60,400 nt of DNA, from IMG/VR virus record IMGVR_UViG_3300022689_000334, positions 1 through 60,400 of that record. One strand, written 5' to 3'. Below are positions 7,877 through 15,886 of this stretch, in pieces; positions within the stretch are counted from its first letter, which is position 1, and each line of letters opens with the position of its first letter. This stretch comes from a virus. The translations under genes and the position numbers were made by a program. The notes beneath the pieces are model-generated. The model ran no database searches. It had not been told where the DNA came from and worked only from the letters and a program-made list of their open reading frames with translations.

Positions 7877-8484
7877 CTGAGACCGTTATTCAAGCCAGTT
7901 TTCTTCCAGAGTTTGATGCACCTAAGACCTGGGAAACAGAAGATGACTGGGAGACTCCTACGGCAGAAGCCAAGATGGTGGCTTCTCTGGTACTGGGGTC
8001 GGACAAGATCATCGTGGATGTCGGGGCCGGGACAGGCAATATCACCCGATTTCTTCCCCCTGGCACTGTTGCTGTGGAGGCCAACCCTAAGCGCCACGCT
8101 CTGGGACTTCAGAGAGTGCCCCATGCAGATTGGCGCTGTGCGGACTTTCTGACCCTTAAGGGTCTCGCCGGCGTCGTGGATCTGGTCATCGGCAACCCGC
8201 CGTTCTCCCTCCTGGTAGCCCTGATTAACTACAGCTTTGATGAGTTGTTGGCCCCCGGTGGTCGCATCGTGTTCCTGCTCCCAGGAGATACGTTTCATAA
8301 ACCGACGATAGTTGATGGCATAAAGACTCCCTTTGCTCTGGGCGAACGCAAAGTGATCGGGCGTATCTCCTACCTGAAGGACGGCAAACCCCAGCGGGGC
8401 CGACAAATCTACGACTCAATCTTTATCCTCAGGCGATCAGGGGAAACGGACCCCCGACTTTACCGTAGACAGGATTTTCGTTAG
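7873..8484 (+). CDS. DNA N6-adenine methyltransferase-like protein
   Basis: 203 aa, Rossmann-fold SAM-dependent enzyme. SAM-binding motif I is DVGAGTGNITRF (about residue 52) and the catalytic motif IV is NPPF (about 107), the form used by exocyclic amino (adenine N6) methyltransferases. There is no target recognition domain of usual length, so it is compact. The probable job is methylating phage DNA against host restriction. The start ATG 7873 overlaps a short upstream frame as ATGA. Confidence 0.8.
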   Translation: MTETVIQASFLPEFDAPKTWETEDDWETPTAEAKMVASLVLGSDKIIVDVGAGTGNITRFLPPGTVAVEANPKRHALGLQRVPHADWRCADFLTLKGLAGVVDLVIGNPPFSLLVALINYSFDELLAPGGRIVFLLPGDTFHKPTIVDGIKTPFALGERKVIGRISYLKDGKPQRGRQIYDSIFILRRSGETDPRLYRRQDFR

Positions 8485-8488
8485 GTGT

Positions 8489-8516
8489 TAATATAAACAG
8501 GTAAAGACAAGACACC
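8489..8516 (+). promoter_or_regulatory. Promoter -10 and conserved leader
   Basis: TAATAT (8489-8494) is followed by CAGGTAAAGACAAGACACC, a standard copy of the conserved leader. The -35 is poorly conserved. It drives the operon 8526-10553. Confidence 0.65.
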
Positions 8517-8525
8517 GGAGGGACC

Positions 8526-8714
8526 ATGCCTCAAAAAAGAATTTCGTTCACCCTGAATGTTGAGGAAGGGGTCAGTGACCAGGATTTATTGCTGTGGCTT
8601 AAGTATCAGCTTGGCATCTACGGCAGCCTGGAGTCAGACAACCCCTTGCTTGATGAAGAATGGGATGTCGTGCCCACGAGCTTGACGGTGACAGCAGTAG
8701 GGAGGGCAAAGTAA
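8526..8714 (+). CDS. Small hypothetical protein, 62 aa
   Basis: ATG 8526 is preceded by GGAGGGA. The protein has an alternating strand pattern (RISFTLNVEEG) and a short helix (DQDLLLWLKYQLG). It is the first gene of a five-gene operon behind a conserved leader. Its stop TAA overlaps the next ATG by one base. Function unknown; early phage operons of this kind often hold small host-takeover proteins. Confidence 0.65.
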   Translation: MPQKRISFTLNVEEGVSDQDLLLWLKYQLGIYGSLESDNPLLDEEWDVVPTSLTVTAVGRAK

Positions 8715-9313
8715 TGCCCAGACCAAAAAGGCCAGGACCAGGAGACCGGGTTGTAATCTCTATGGATTGCCGCTCTCCTGGAACAACCACTGGCAAGGTC
8801 GGAATCTATATCGGGGAAATGCCCAGGGCCTATACACTCCGCAACCCCTCAGGACAGTATCAAGACGTGCCGTTTAGCTACCAGGCAGCTTTACTGCTTG
8901 AACAGAACAACATCCCTTGCCTGGACTCTCTCTATGACCAAGTAGCTCAAGAGTTGGGAGTGACCCTACCCTTAGCTGAAAATCTTGCTCCCTGGTATCG
9001 CAAATGGTTGGCCGATACCATAGTTGCCAGAATTGACCGCCTGGAGAGTGAGGCTGCAGTCTGGTTTTTCAATAAGAATCCCCTGATTGCAGTTCAAGAC
9101 GCTGACGGGGAAGTGGACTACATCTGGGGATGCGAGTGCTATTGGAGGCCCTTGACCCCTAATGAAGATCCTCTCAGTCCTGATGAAGAACGAGCTGGGG
9201 CCAAAGACTGGGCCAAGGATCTGGTTGCAGCTATGGAGACATTTGCTAAAGCAGCAGATAGAGCCAGTACAGCTATGGCAAATTTCCCTGAGGTGGCAAT
9301 AGATGAAACTTAA
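8714..9313 (+). CDS. Hypothetical protein with SH3-like N-terminus, 199 aa
   Basis: Start chosen at ATG 8714, which overlaps the upstream stop (TAATG) and has GGGAGGG ahead of it. Residues 5-45 (GPGDRVVISMD, TTGKVGIYIGE) resemble a small SH3-like beta barrel. The rest is helical with many Asp and Glu and a DADGEVDYIWGCECYW segment. No catalytic motif is recognised. It overlaps the next gene by 11 bp. Confidence 0.6.
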   Translation: MPRPKRPGPGDRVVISMDCRSPGTTTGKVGIYIGEMPRAYTLRNPSGQYQDVPFSYQAALLLEQNNIPCLDSLYDQVAQELGVTLPLAENLAPWYRKWLADTIVARIDRLESEAAVWFFNKNPLIAVQDADGEVDYIWGCECYWRPLTPNEDPLSPDEERAGAKDWAKDLVAAMETFAKAADRASTAMANFPEVAIDET

Positions 9314-9686
9314 ACTGACAGACCAACGGAAGGTCCCCGTCATCCCAGATCGACCCCGGAATTTCTTCCTGGAAGCTACGGAGTTCAACTCCCATACTCA
9401 GTTCGTGCTCTTTGCCGGGACAGTGCAACTAGCTCAACAAAAGGCCTACCCCATTCATGACCTGTATCTCACAGAAGAAGAATGCTCCCTCTGCTTTGAG
9501 GACATTGCCCCTTTTCAGGACATGATGTTCCGGTTCAAAATCCTTGGAGTTCCCTTTGTGTTTGAGTATGACGGGGAACCTTTAACCATCGGACACCCTG
9601 AGCTGGATCATGCCAATATCCTGAGTTCAGGGGGTCTCAGTTCTCCCCAGCTTCTGCACCTGATGTTCGGTCAGGAGGCACAATGA
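9303..9686 (+). CDS. Hypothetical protein, 127 aa
   Basis: ATG 9303 lies inside the end of the preceding gene. The protein is mixed alpha/beta (FVLFAGTVQLAQQ, DMMFRFKILGVPFVFEYDG) and resembles no family I know. Its stop overlaps the next start as ATGA. Confidence 0.6.
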   Translation: MKLKLTDQRKVPVIPDRPRNFFLEATEFNSHTQFVLFAGTVQLAQQKAYPIHDLYLTEEECSLCFEDIAPFQDMMFRFKILGVPFVFEYDGEPLTIGHPELDHANILSSGGLSSPQLLHLMFGQEAQ

Positions 9687-10303
9687 CCCTAAGCTACCCG
9701 GAACATCCCAGTCACATGACAGACCTGGTTCTCAAGTGGATGGTCGTTGGATGGCACGATTATCCACTTGAGAACTTCCCCGGCACTGATCGGGGGGAAG
9801 TAAAGCTAACCATCAACCTGCTTACCGACGACCGACAAGCCATTGCTGAGGACTGGGTAAACAATCAGGCTAGGGTCCTGGGCCTGGAGAGCCTGAATGC
9901 CCAGGACAAGGTGGGTCGTAAGATCAAGTGGTCCCTTGATGTCCCCAGTCACCTGCCCCTGCCCTCTGCCCTTTGGCAACAGTATCAAGCACCCTCTGGG
10001 GAGGGGAGATGGTATGAACTTCAGGCTAAAGCCTGTCGGGCCTACATTGAAAAACGTCCTGTCCACTGCGACCGGGGCCGGTGGTTGGCAAAGATTGAGC
10101 CCCAGGGCAGCATGAAAGACATCTTGAAACTGAGCCTGGATAGCCAAGACCGTTTCCCCCGGTATTATTTCAACTTGCTCTTTGCAGCACTGGAAGTAGA
10201 GGCGTTCCTAAGGCGACGGGAGCAATGGCCCCTACCAGATGACCTTACGCCCCTGAAAATTCACGCCCCGGATGAAGGGAGGGACAATGGCAGACCCGCT
10301 TAA
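9683..10303 (+). CDS. Hypothetical protein, 206 aa
   Basis: ATGA overlap with the upstream gene. Repeated strand-like segments (VVGWHDYPLE, EVKLTINLLTDDR, KIKWSLDVPSHLPLP) precede a helical C-terminus (FNLLFAALEVEAFLRRREQW). No catalytic motif is visible. It is the fourth gene of the operon and overlaps the following one. Confidence 0.6.
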   Translation: MTLSYPEHPSHMTDLVLKWMVVGWHDYPLENFPGTDRGEVKLTINLLTDDRQAIAEDWVNNQARVLGLESLNAQDKVGRKIKWSLDVPSHLPLPSALWQQYQAPSGEGRWYELQAKACRAYIEKRPVHCDRGRWLAKIEPQGSMKDILKLSLDSQDRFPRYYFNLLFAALEVEAFLRRREQWPLPDDLTPLKIHAPDEGRDNGRPA

Positions 10304-10553
10304 GAAACCATCCCTCTGCCAGGTCCTGGGCTTAGCAGAAACCCTGACTATCCTTGAGTACCTGGAGATAGTCAACCCCTCCCCTCCCTTCCAGGGACCT
10401 GAAATGCAGGTGCTCTGGGATGAATTTGCTCGTGTTGGCAAATTGTTTGAACAAAACACTATGGCCCTGACTGAGGCTATCTCTAAACTTTCCCCTGACG
10501 CTGGCCGGGGCCTCAAAACCTACCGCATTCCTCGCCGAACCCGAGTGGTCTAG
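10287..10553 (+). CDS. Small hypothetical protein, 88 aa
   Basis: Start ATG 10287 (MADPLKKPS) is chosen because GAAGGGAGGG sits just upstream; the open frame extends further but lacks a better site. The protein is helical with Pro-rich loops and a basic C-terminus (YRIPRRTRVV). Its stop TAG abuts the 20-bp palindrome at 10552. Confidence 0.55.
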   Translation: MADPLKKPSLCQVLGLAETLTILEYLEIVNPSPPFQGPEMQVLWDEFARVGKLFEQNTMALTEAISKLSPDAGRGLKTYRIPRRTRVV

Positions 10554-10571
10554 TACGCCAAATGGCGTACT
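10552..10571. promoter_or_regulatory. Operator-like palindrome AGTACGCCA-AA-TGGCGTACT
   Basis: Nine-bp perfect arms around AA. It starts 45 bp upstream of the -35 of the next promoter. Related copies sit at the same distance from two other promoters (45313-45332 and, on the opposite strand, 25931-25950). Confidence 0.6.
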
Positions 10572-10596
10572 GGTGCGTCTTTTTGCCTTTACCCTA

Positions 10597-10648
10597 TTGC
10601 AACTTTGGCCGAAGTCGCTTAATATAAAAGGGTAAAGACAACGCACCA
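10597..10648 (+). promoter_or_regulatory. Promoter with palindrome in the spacer and conserved leader
   Basis: TTGCAA (10597-10602), 17-bp spacer, TAATAT (10620-10625), then GGGTAAAGACAACGCACC from 10630. The palindrome ACTTTGGCCGAAGT (10602-10615) fills most of the spacer. Confidence 0.8.
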
Positions 10649-10681
10649 CCAAACACCGCCACACCACAGGAGACCCGCGCC

Positions 10682-10924
10682 ATGATCACTCTTTCTACCA
10701 TCAACCCCCAAACCAAGATTCAAGCTAAGGGTTGTGTCCAGTGGTTGGCCAAGAACCTGCTCACAGGTGAGTACCTGATGGCCCCTTACAAGGCTTTCCA
10801 GGTGACGACCGATGACCCCTACCAAGCCCTGGTGATTAAGGGCGACTACGGCCTAGCCCTGGATTGGCTGGATAACCGGCTGGGGGACACGGTAGAAAAC
10901 TACGACCTCGTAGAGTGGGCCTGA
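10682..10924 (+). CDS. Small hypothetical protein, 80 aa
   Basis: ATG 10682 follows an AGGAGACC ribosome binding site. The fold looks alpha/beta: an N-terminal strand pair, KGCVQWLAKNLL helix, then YQALVIKGDYGLALDWLDNRLG. It is expressed alone from a strong-looking promoter with two putative operators. Its stop codon shares a base with a 14-bp palindrome copy (10924-10937). Function unknown; probably an early regulatory or host-directed protein. Confidence 0.65.
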   Translation: MITLSTINPQTKIQAKGCVQWLAKNLLTGEYLMAPYKAFQVTTDDPYQALVIKGDYGLALDWLDNRLGDTVENYDLVEWA

Positions 10925-10974
10925 CTTCGGCCAAAGTGTCCACACAACACCCCTTGAGCATTGTTCAGGGGGTG
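10924..10974. promoter_or_regulatory. Palindrome copy followed by a GC-rich hairpin
   Basis: ACTTCGGCCAAAGT (10924-10937) is followed by CACCCCTTGA (10948-10957) pairing with TCAGGGGGTG (10965-10974) with one G-T pair. There is no T run, so it may be an attenuator rather than a terminator. A leader copy GGGGTAAAGACAAAAAGAC follows (about 10987-11005) ahead of the resolvase gene. Confidence 0.5.
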
Positions 10975-11018
10975 CTATTATTCAGGGGTAAAGACAAAAA
11001 GACAAAAGGCTACTTAGG

Positions 11019-11660
11019 GTGCTCAATCCCGACTTAGAGTTGACTTTTCTGGGGCGCATTCCTTCCAAGAAAAATAACAAGCGCCACATCACCCGCACCC
11101 GCAAGGGAGAGCAGGCAAGATTCACGGTTCCCAGCGAGTTGCATAGAGACTGGCACCGGTCTGAGTTCCTGAGCCTGGTCAGGCAACTGCCGGATGTTCT
11201 GGAGATTGCCCAGGCCGTGGACCCGTTCCAGGATTTCTCTGACCTGAGCTATCAGGGGGAGTCCGGGGAATCTCAGCTCATAGAGCTCATCAAACAGATG
11301 CGACCCTACGAAGCCGTCTACCCCTGGCCCTACCGTCTGGAGTATGAATTCTGGCCGGGAGACCTGAGACTTTTTGACCTGAGCAATGCCGTGGAAAGTG
11401 TGAATGACCTACTCGTAGACCTCAGGATTCTGCAGGACGACTCCTGGGCCTACCTCCGTGACCCTGACCCCACCGTGAAGGGGTTTGCAAAGGGGGAGGA
11501 ACACTGCGTTGTCAGGTTGTATTGTTTGCCGCGGACACCGGCTGACGATGCCCTGGAGGCCCTGAGGGACAAAGAGGTCGTTAAGACCCTGGCTCAACAG
11601 AACAACCTCTCCCAGAAAGCCATGAGGCAGGAACTTGAGGCTATGTTGAGCTGGGGGTAA
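11019..11660 (+). CDS. RusA-like Holliday junction resolvase
   Basis: 213 aa from GTG 11019. RusA enzymes resolve branched DNA before packaging. The N-terminus FLGRIPSKKNNKRH matches the RusA start (strand then a Lys/Asn-rich turn), and DLSNAVESVNDLLVDLRILQDD (written here as DLSNAVESVND then LLVDLRILQDD) matches the acidic D-x-N-x-x-K/E-x-x-x-D ... DD signature that binds metal. It is longer than RusA (about 120 aa) because of an insertion around residues 50-105 and a helical C-terminal extension. The start codon is weakly supported. Confidence 0.75.
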   Translation: MLNPDLELTFLGRIPSKKNNKRHITRTRKGEQARFTVPSELHRDWHRSEFLSLVRQLPDVLEIAQAVDPFQDFSDLSYQGESGESQLIELIKQMRPYEAVYPWPYRLEYEFWPGDLRLFDLSNAVESVNDLLVDLRILQDDSWAYLRDPDPTVKGFAKGEEHCVVRLYCLPRTPADDALEALRDKEVVKTLAQQNNLSQKAMRQELEAMLSWG

Positions 11661-11873
11661 CCCCTGGCTTAAACCGGCTTAAGGCTTAAATAGTGAAGGC
11701 CAGTCTGGGAAGGACTGGCCCGGAGATGTGAGTGATGATTGTCAGCACGAGTTAACAGTCCAGCGGTGAAAGGCTTTGTGTTTACTCGTTCATAAATTTA
11801 AGGCATACCCTTGCAATTTGTAAGTCCTTCAGGCGAAAATTAAAGGGTAAATACAAAAAAATATAAAACACCG
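11661..11873 (+). promoter_or_regulatory. Intergenic region: hairpin and promoter/leader
   Basis: A GGCCAGTC/GACTGGCC hairpin (11698-11705 and 11713-11720) follows the resolvase gene. TTGCAA at 11811-11816 lies 28 bp before GGGTAAATACAAA (11845), the same spacing as at 34225, although the 14-bp palindrome is absent here. An AAAATATAAAACACC tail leads to the next gene. Confidence 0.5.
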
Positions 11874-12443
11874 ATGGGCTTAGTCTACAGTGCCAGCCTA
11901 AGACAACCTGAGAACTGTCACGGTACTATCATCCCGATTTGTCGTTCCCTACCAAGGAACGTCAGCCAAGAGGTGAAAGATCGGGCCGTGATTAATCATC
12001 CCTTGCGCAAGTTGCTCATGCCCTCTAAAGAACTGCTACAGGGGTACAAGGCGCAAGAAAAACTTTATAGCAAAGCAGTTAAGCACTGGCAGGGTAAAGG
12101 TTACACGGACCCGACCAGCTACCTGTGCCACCTGCAGGTCTGCGGGTCGTGGCAAAAGGCGCTGGAAACCCCTGAACCTGACTTACCTGAAAGGCCGGAT
12201 CTCTGGTATATCAGGGGATATCGGGAACAGATCGGAAAAGACCTGAGCTACGTCAGGGAACAACTAGGGTTGCTCTGCATAAAAGCTAAGGAAGAAGATC
12301 GGTCGCACACCCTAACCTGCTGGGAACCGGCAGGGGAATTTTGCCATCGCAACTTAGTGATGCAATGTATTGTCCGTTGGTTCCCAGAGTCCTACGGCGG
12401 GTGCGACGTTCCGGTTGACGTTCTGGTTAACTCAGGCCCATAG
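11874..12443 (+). CDS. DUF488-like protein
   Basis: 189 aa. The C-terminal segment LTCWEPAGEFCHRNLV followed by a hydrophobic helix is the signature of DUF488 proteins (CxE...CHR). DUF488 proteins are small and of unsettled function. The N-terminus YSASLRQPENC resembles the beta-strand start of that family. It ends the rightward replication block and overlaps the convergent methyltransferase by 17 bp. Confidence 0.6.
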   Translation: MGLVYSASLRQPENCHGTIIPICRSLPRNVSQEVKDRAVINHPLRKLLMPSKELLQGYKAQEKLYSKAVKHWQGKGYTDPTSYLCHLQVCGSWQKALETPEPDLPERPDLWYIRGYREQIGKDLSYVREQLGLLCIKAKEEDRSHTLTCWEPAGEFCHRNLVMQCIVRWFPESYGGCDVPVDVLVNSGP

Positions 12444-13035
12444 CTACCATTTGTCGTCCCTGGCCCCCTTCCAGGGTATCCAGGACGACCCAGCCCAAGC
12501 TTTCCCAGTGAGCAATGACCTGTTTCTCGCCGTCGCGATTAGCATCATCCAGATAGATCACGGTCTCTGGTTTCAGTAATCCTGCTGCATCCAATACCTC
12601 AATGGCAGGAAGTCGAGACTGTGCTGTTTCCTCCGTGGTGGCCGGGGGACCATCTACCATGACTACGTCATACGTCACCCCAGGGTTAAACCCTGACAGG
12701 TCATAGAACCCGTTATCTCCCAGGGGGGCAACGTGCATTTCATAGTTGTCAACTTCTCCCAGTTGATAATCACTGATGACCTGGTCAGCATAACTTTGCA
12801 GGTGTTCAAGGCTATCCAGTCGGGCAAGGTGTCCTTCCTTGAGAACTCCGGTTAACCAATCAGTGCTCATCCCGGAACCAATCTCTAACATGGTCGGGGG
12901 TGTTTCCATGGCCTTGATGCGGTCAATCAAAGCTCTCATCAGTTCTTTGCGCACTGGACGGTAACGGAACCGTCCGCCCTGTTCATCAATTTGGTCAGGG
13001 TCGGTTACATAGGGGCTGATAGTTGAAGATGGCAT
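12427..13035 (-). CDS. Class I SAM-dependent methyltransferase
   Basis: 202 aa from ATG 13035, chosen because AAGAGGTA lies upstream; the frame is open to 13137. Motif I is LEIGSGMSTDWL (about residue 51), followed by an acidic end of strand 2 (LDSLEHL) and motif IV region DVVMVDGPPA. The VDGPP pattern is shared with methyltransferases acting on small molecules or sugars rather than DNA. It is the last gene of the tail operon, directly after the glycosyltransferase/radical-SAM gene, and may modify the same target. Confidence 0.75.
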   Translation of the reverse strand: MPSSTISPYVTDPDQIDEQGGRFRYRPVRKELMRALIDRIKAMETPPTMLEIGSGMSTDWLTGVLKEGHLARLDSLEHLQSYADQVISDYQLGEVDNYEMHVAPLGDNGFYDLSGFNPGVTYDVVMVDGPPATTEETAQSRLPAIEVLDAAGLLKPETVIYLDDANRDGEKQVIAHWESLGWVVLDTLEGGQGRQMVAMGLS

Positions 13036-13097
13036 AAACGTACCTCTTTTCTCATTTAGTGTGGATGGACTTTCCCTGATGAAAATATTGTTGGGCG

Positions 13098-14642
13098 CTA
13101 AGGAAAGGCCGGTTCCCTTGCTACATCCTTTGCGCATCCGATAGCTGACTCACAGCCCCTACACAACAGATTGCCAGAGCCTGGATGTTCTCCCCGTTGC
13201 ATGGCTCTAACCTGCTGCATGATCTCTCCCTGGTGCAAGTCTTGATAGTCCTGTTTTAGCAGGTTCCCTATAATGTGTCTCAGGCCAAAGTCCTGACAAC
13301 ATAGCCCGACATCTCCGTTAGGCATCAGAACATTAGAGTATTCGCGGTTTTCCGAACACCGGATTGCCGTCATTGGATCATACTGGGGCACCTGTGGGCC
13401 CTGAGTGTTGCCAGCTCGACTATTTAACACCCCTGACCATTCTGGTATCGGAGTGACCCCTAGTTCGTCCAGCAGGGCCTTGACCTCCGGGTGAAGGTCT
13501 CCCAGTGAGATAGGAACCTGATAACCCGCTACAGGTCTCTGCAGGGCATCCCTGAGCAGGTCAAGGTAACCTTTCGTGACCAACGTTGAATTCATCCGGG
13601 TGTCGTGCAGGTGGATGAAGAACCCAAAGATCCCAACATCTCTCAGGCGCTCCAGTTTTCCTGGAGTTAACCCCAGCAAGGTCGTGTAGGCATGGATTTT
13701 ATGTCCTTTGGCCGAAGCGTGTTCAACCATCTCGCATACCTGAGGGTTCAGGAAGGTTTCACTGTAGCCAGTAAAGGCAATCCGAACGTTTTTAGGCACA
13801 GTCTCTAAACACCGCCTGAACGTGTCCAGGCTCATGAACAGGTCCCCTCTGACCCCGTATTGCTTGACATGCAACCCGTTGGGACAATACTTGCACCCCA
13901 CAGGACAAGCAACTGTCGTGCTGATTGAGAGTTGTCGGGACCGAGCTGGGGTGAAATGTTTTTTCAAGTTTGCCAGGTCAAATGCCTCCAGCGTTCGGTT
14001 AGGGTGAACTGCAGCAAACTCTGCCATCGGCTGAATATCTCTTGAGCCGATCTTGCAGTACACCTCTGACCAGGCTTGAGGAATGATGCCCAGTTGGGTT
14101 ACAGCCAGAGCCATGCAAGCATCTTCATACGGTGTCCTGCGGTTATGTTTATTGGAGATATTATTAGGGTCTTTATAGTATTCTTTAAGTTCATAAAAGA
14201 CGTTCTTTTCTACTAACTTTTCTATCAATTCCCGACGCATTCCCCAACAAGAACCATGACACCCGATAACGGTGGTTCCGTCGCTGAAATGATTCCTTCT
14301 CCTAACAATACGGCCAAACCATTGCCCTTCAGGAATGACTCTAAATGGCCTTGATAAGTAAGTATCAGGATCAGTTTTTATAACCACTTCTGCCGAAGTG
14401 TGTTGAAGGATGTTCTCAAGATTTCTGGTCGTGAACTGCCATCCCTTTTGGGGGGTCTTGAGGCGTTCTCCCTCCAACACTATTGCCCCGGCCTTCCTAA
14501 GGCTAATGACGGCAAGGGGATGGATTCTGCCGTCACCAATGGCCAGGACTTCTGCATCAGGGTAATGGTTCCTGATTTGATGGATGAGCCTGATAGCTAA
14601 TGATTCATCGTTGTGAATATTAAAAAAGAAAGCAAGTTTCAT
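13098..14642 (-). CDS. Glycosyltransferase-like domain fused to a radical SAM domain
   Basis: 514 aa from ATG 14642 (TAATG overlap with the upstream gene). Residues 1-235 resemble a GT-A glycosyltransferase: strand-rich start KLAFFFNIHND, and an Asp-x-Asp metal motif in VIKTDPDTYL (about 97). Residues 245-514 are a radical SAM domain: CPVGCKYC (CX3CX2C, Fe-S cluster ligands), followed by barrel-like strands, and a C-terminal Cys-rich SPASM-like segment (LCCQDFGL, LLCRGCESAIGC). Palindrome variants lie at 13705 and 14386. The product is unknown; modification of a tail or surface glycan is inference from its place next to the adhesin-like gene. Confidence 0.75.
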   Translation of the reverse strand: MKLAFFFNIHNDESLAIRLIHQIRNHYPDAEVLAIGDGRIHPLAVISLRKAGAIVLEGERLKTPQKGWQFTTRNLENILQHTSAEVVIKTDPDTYLSRPFRVIPEGQWFGRIVRRRNHFSDGTTVIGCHGSCWGMRRELIEKLVEKNVFYELKEYYKDPNNISNKHNRRTPYEDACMALAVTQLGIIPQAWSEVYCKIGSRDIQPMAEFAAVHPNRTLEAFDLANLKKHFTPARSRQLSISTTVACPVGCKYCPNGLHVKQYGVRGDLFMSLDTFRRCLETVPKNVRIAFTGYSETFLNPQVCEMVEHASAKGHKIHAYTTLLGLTPGKLERLRDVGIFGFFIHLHDTRMNSTLVTKGYLDLLRDALQRPVAGYQVPISLGDLHPEVKALLDELGVTPIPEWSGVLNSRAGNTQGPQVPQYDPMTAIRCSENREYSNVLMPNGDVGLCCQDFGLRHIIGNLLKQDYQDLHQGEIMQQVRAMQRGEHPGSGNLLCRGCESAIGCAKDVAREPAFP

Positions 14643-15877
14643 TAGTAACACCCATTCCCTATCTGCACTCCATCGCACCAGTAAATATCAGGTGAATCCC
14701 CACTTGAACTATCATCTGGATCTTCTTCACAGTCTGGGCAGTACCATTGCATTTGCCAGGTGAAACTATCATCCAACATATAGAATGTGCCGTTCGGGGC
14801 CTGATAGGTATCCCCAGGATAGGGGTAATAACTATAGGCATTAGCATCAAAACCTTTAGACCCTGCCGGAAGCCAGTCATAATCTATTTGCCAATAGTCT
14901 GCAGGTTTAGCAATAAAAAGACGTTCTGCTCTGCCATCAAAAAAGAACCCGCCCTCAACCCAGTCTTCAGCACTTTCATTGGGATCATAGTTGCCAATTA
15001 AGACCGTAGACCCGCTCCCTACAGGTTTCCACTCAAAGCCATTCCAGTAGTAATTCTTGTCCTCTGACCCATCGTGGTATGTCCCCCCTCTTACGAACCC
15101 ATTGATTCCCACATCTGCCGGGGTCCCATCTCCCTGCGCTTGCTGTAATCGTGCTACCCATTCCCCGGTCGGGGGATCAGTCGTGTCATCGGTTATAACC
15201 CACTGAAACAACGTGAAATGCACGTTGCTCCAGTACAGGTCATTGTCAAACCGTCCAGCAGACAATCCCTCTGTCGTGGGGTCCTGCTCCCCGAATTGCA
15301 ACCCCCCTGCCGTTAGTATCTCTAACCACTCCCCGGCCTCTGCTGTCGTTGACGGTTTCCAGTACCAGAGAGATTGCTTTGCTAACGACCAAAATGCGTC
15401 ATAGGGATACCTGGCCCCGACTGGGGAACCGGTCGGGTCGCCAGTAGCTGGGTCTGGGGCATCATTCGGATCTTCTATCTCAGCAACTTGCATTCCTCGT
15501 TCAAGGGCTACCTGACTCAAGGAATTAACCACCTTCTGCAGGGGGTCTCTCCAGGTTTGGCCAAAGCCGGGAGTGCCTGAGATGACTCCCTGGCTGGCCT
15601 GAACCGGATCACCTGCCTGAATGCCGCTGGTAGCCTGAAACCCTCTGGGTCTTAGTTCATTCCCGCCCAGGGGCTTGACCAACTTCTGCCCAGCATACAG
15701 AGTGGGTTGCTCAACCCATTCATGGCGAGTCTTCTGGTCAACCTGAAACTGTATCCGTTCATTGACGCTGGACATCACTTTGGCCAAAGCTGCTTCCCGA
15801 CCTGTGGAGACTCGGGACTCAACGACCTGTTCTTCTATCAACTGTCCTCCTTCCCATCTACGCCTGATCGTGCTCAT
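14642..15877 (-). CDS. Putative tail adhesin or fibre protein
   Basis: 411 aa from ATG 15877 with GGGAGGGA upstream. After a charged N-terminus (IRRRWEGGQLIEE) the protein is rich in Gly, Trp, Tyr, Asp and Thr with repeated short modules ending in YYWNGFEWKP, EDWVEGGFFFDG and similar aromatic motifs, as in carbohydrate-binding or fibre tip domains. It follows the tail tip gene, the normal place for a receptor-binding protein. The C-terminus has a CDGVQIGNGC pair. Receptor binding is inferred. Confidence 0.6.
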   Translation of the reverse strand: MSTIRRRWEGGQLIEEQVVESRVSTGREAALAKVMSSVNERIQFQVDQKTRHEWVEQPTLYAGQKLVKPLGGNELRPRGFQATSGIQAGDPVQASQGVISGTPGFGQTWRDPLQKVVNSLSQVALERGMQVAEIEDPNDAPDPATGDPTGSPVGARYPYDAFWSLAKQSLWYWKPSTTAEAGEWLEILTAGGLQFGEQDPTTEGLSAGRFDNDLYWSNVHFTLFQWVITDDTTDPPTGEWVARLQQAQGDGTPADVGINGFVRGGTYHDGSEDKNYYWNGFEWKPVGSGSTVLIGNYDPNESAEDWVEGGFFFDGRAERLFIAKPADYWQIDYDWLPAGSKGFDANAYSYYPYPGDTYQAPNGTFYMLDDSFTWQMQWYCPDCEEDPDDSSSGDSPDIYWCDGVQIGNGCY

Positions 15878-15886
15878 GTTCCCTCC

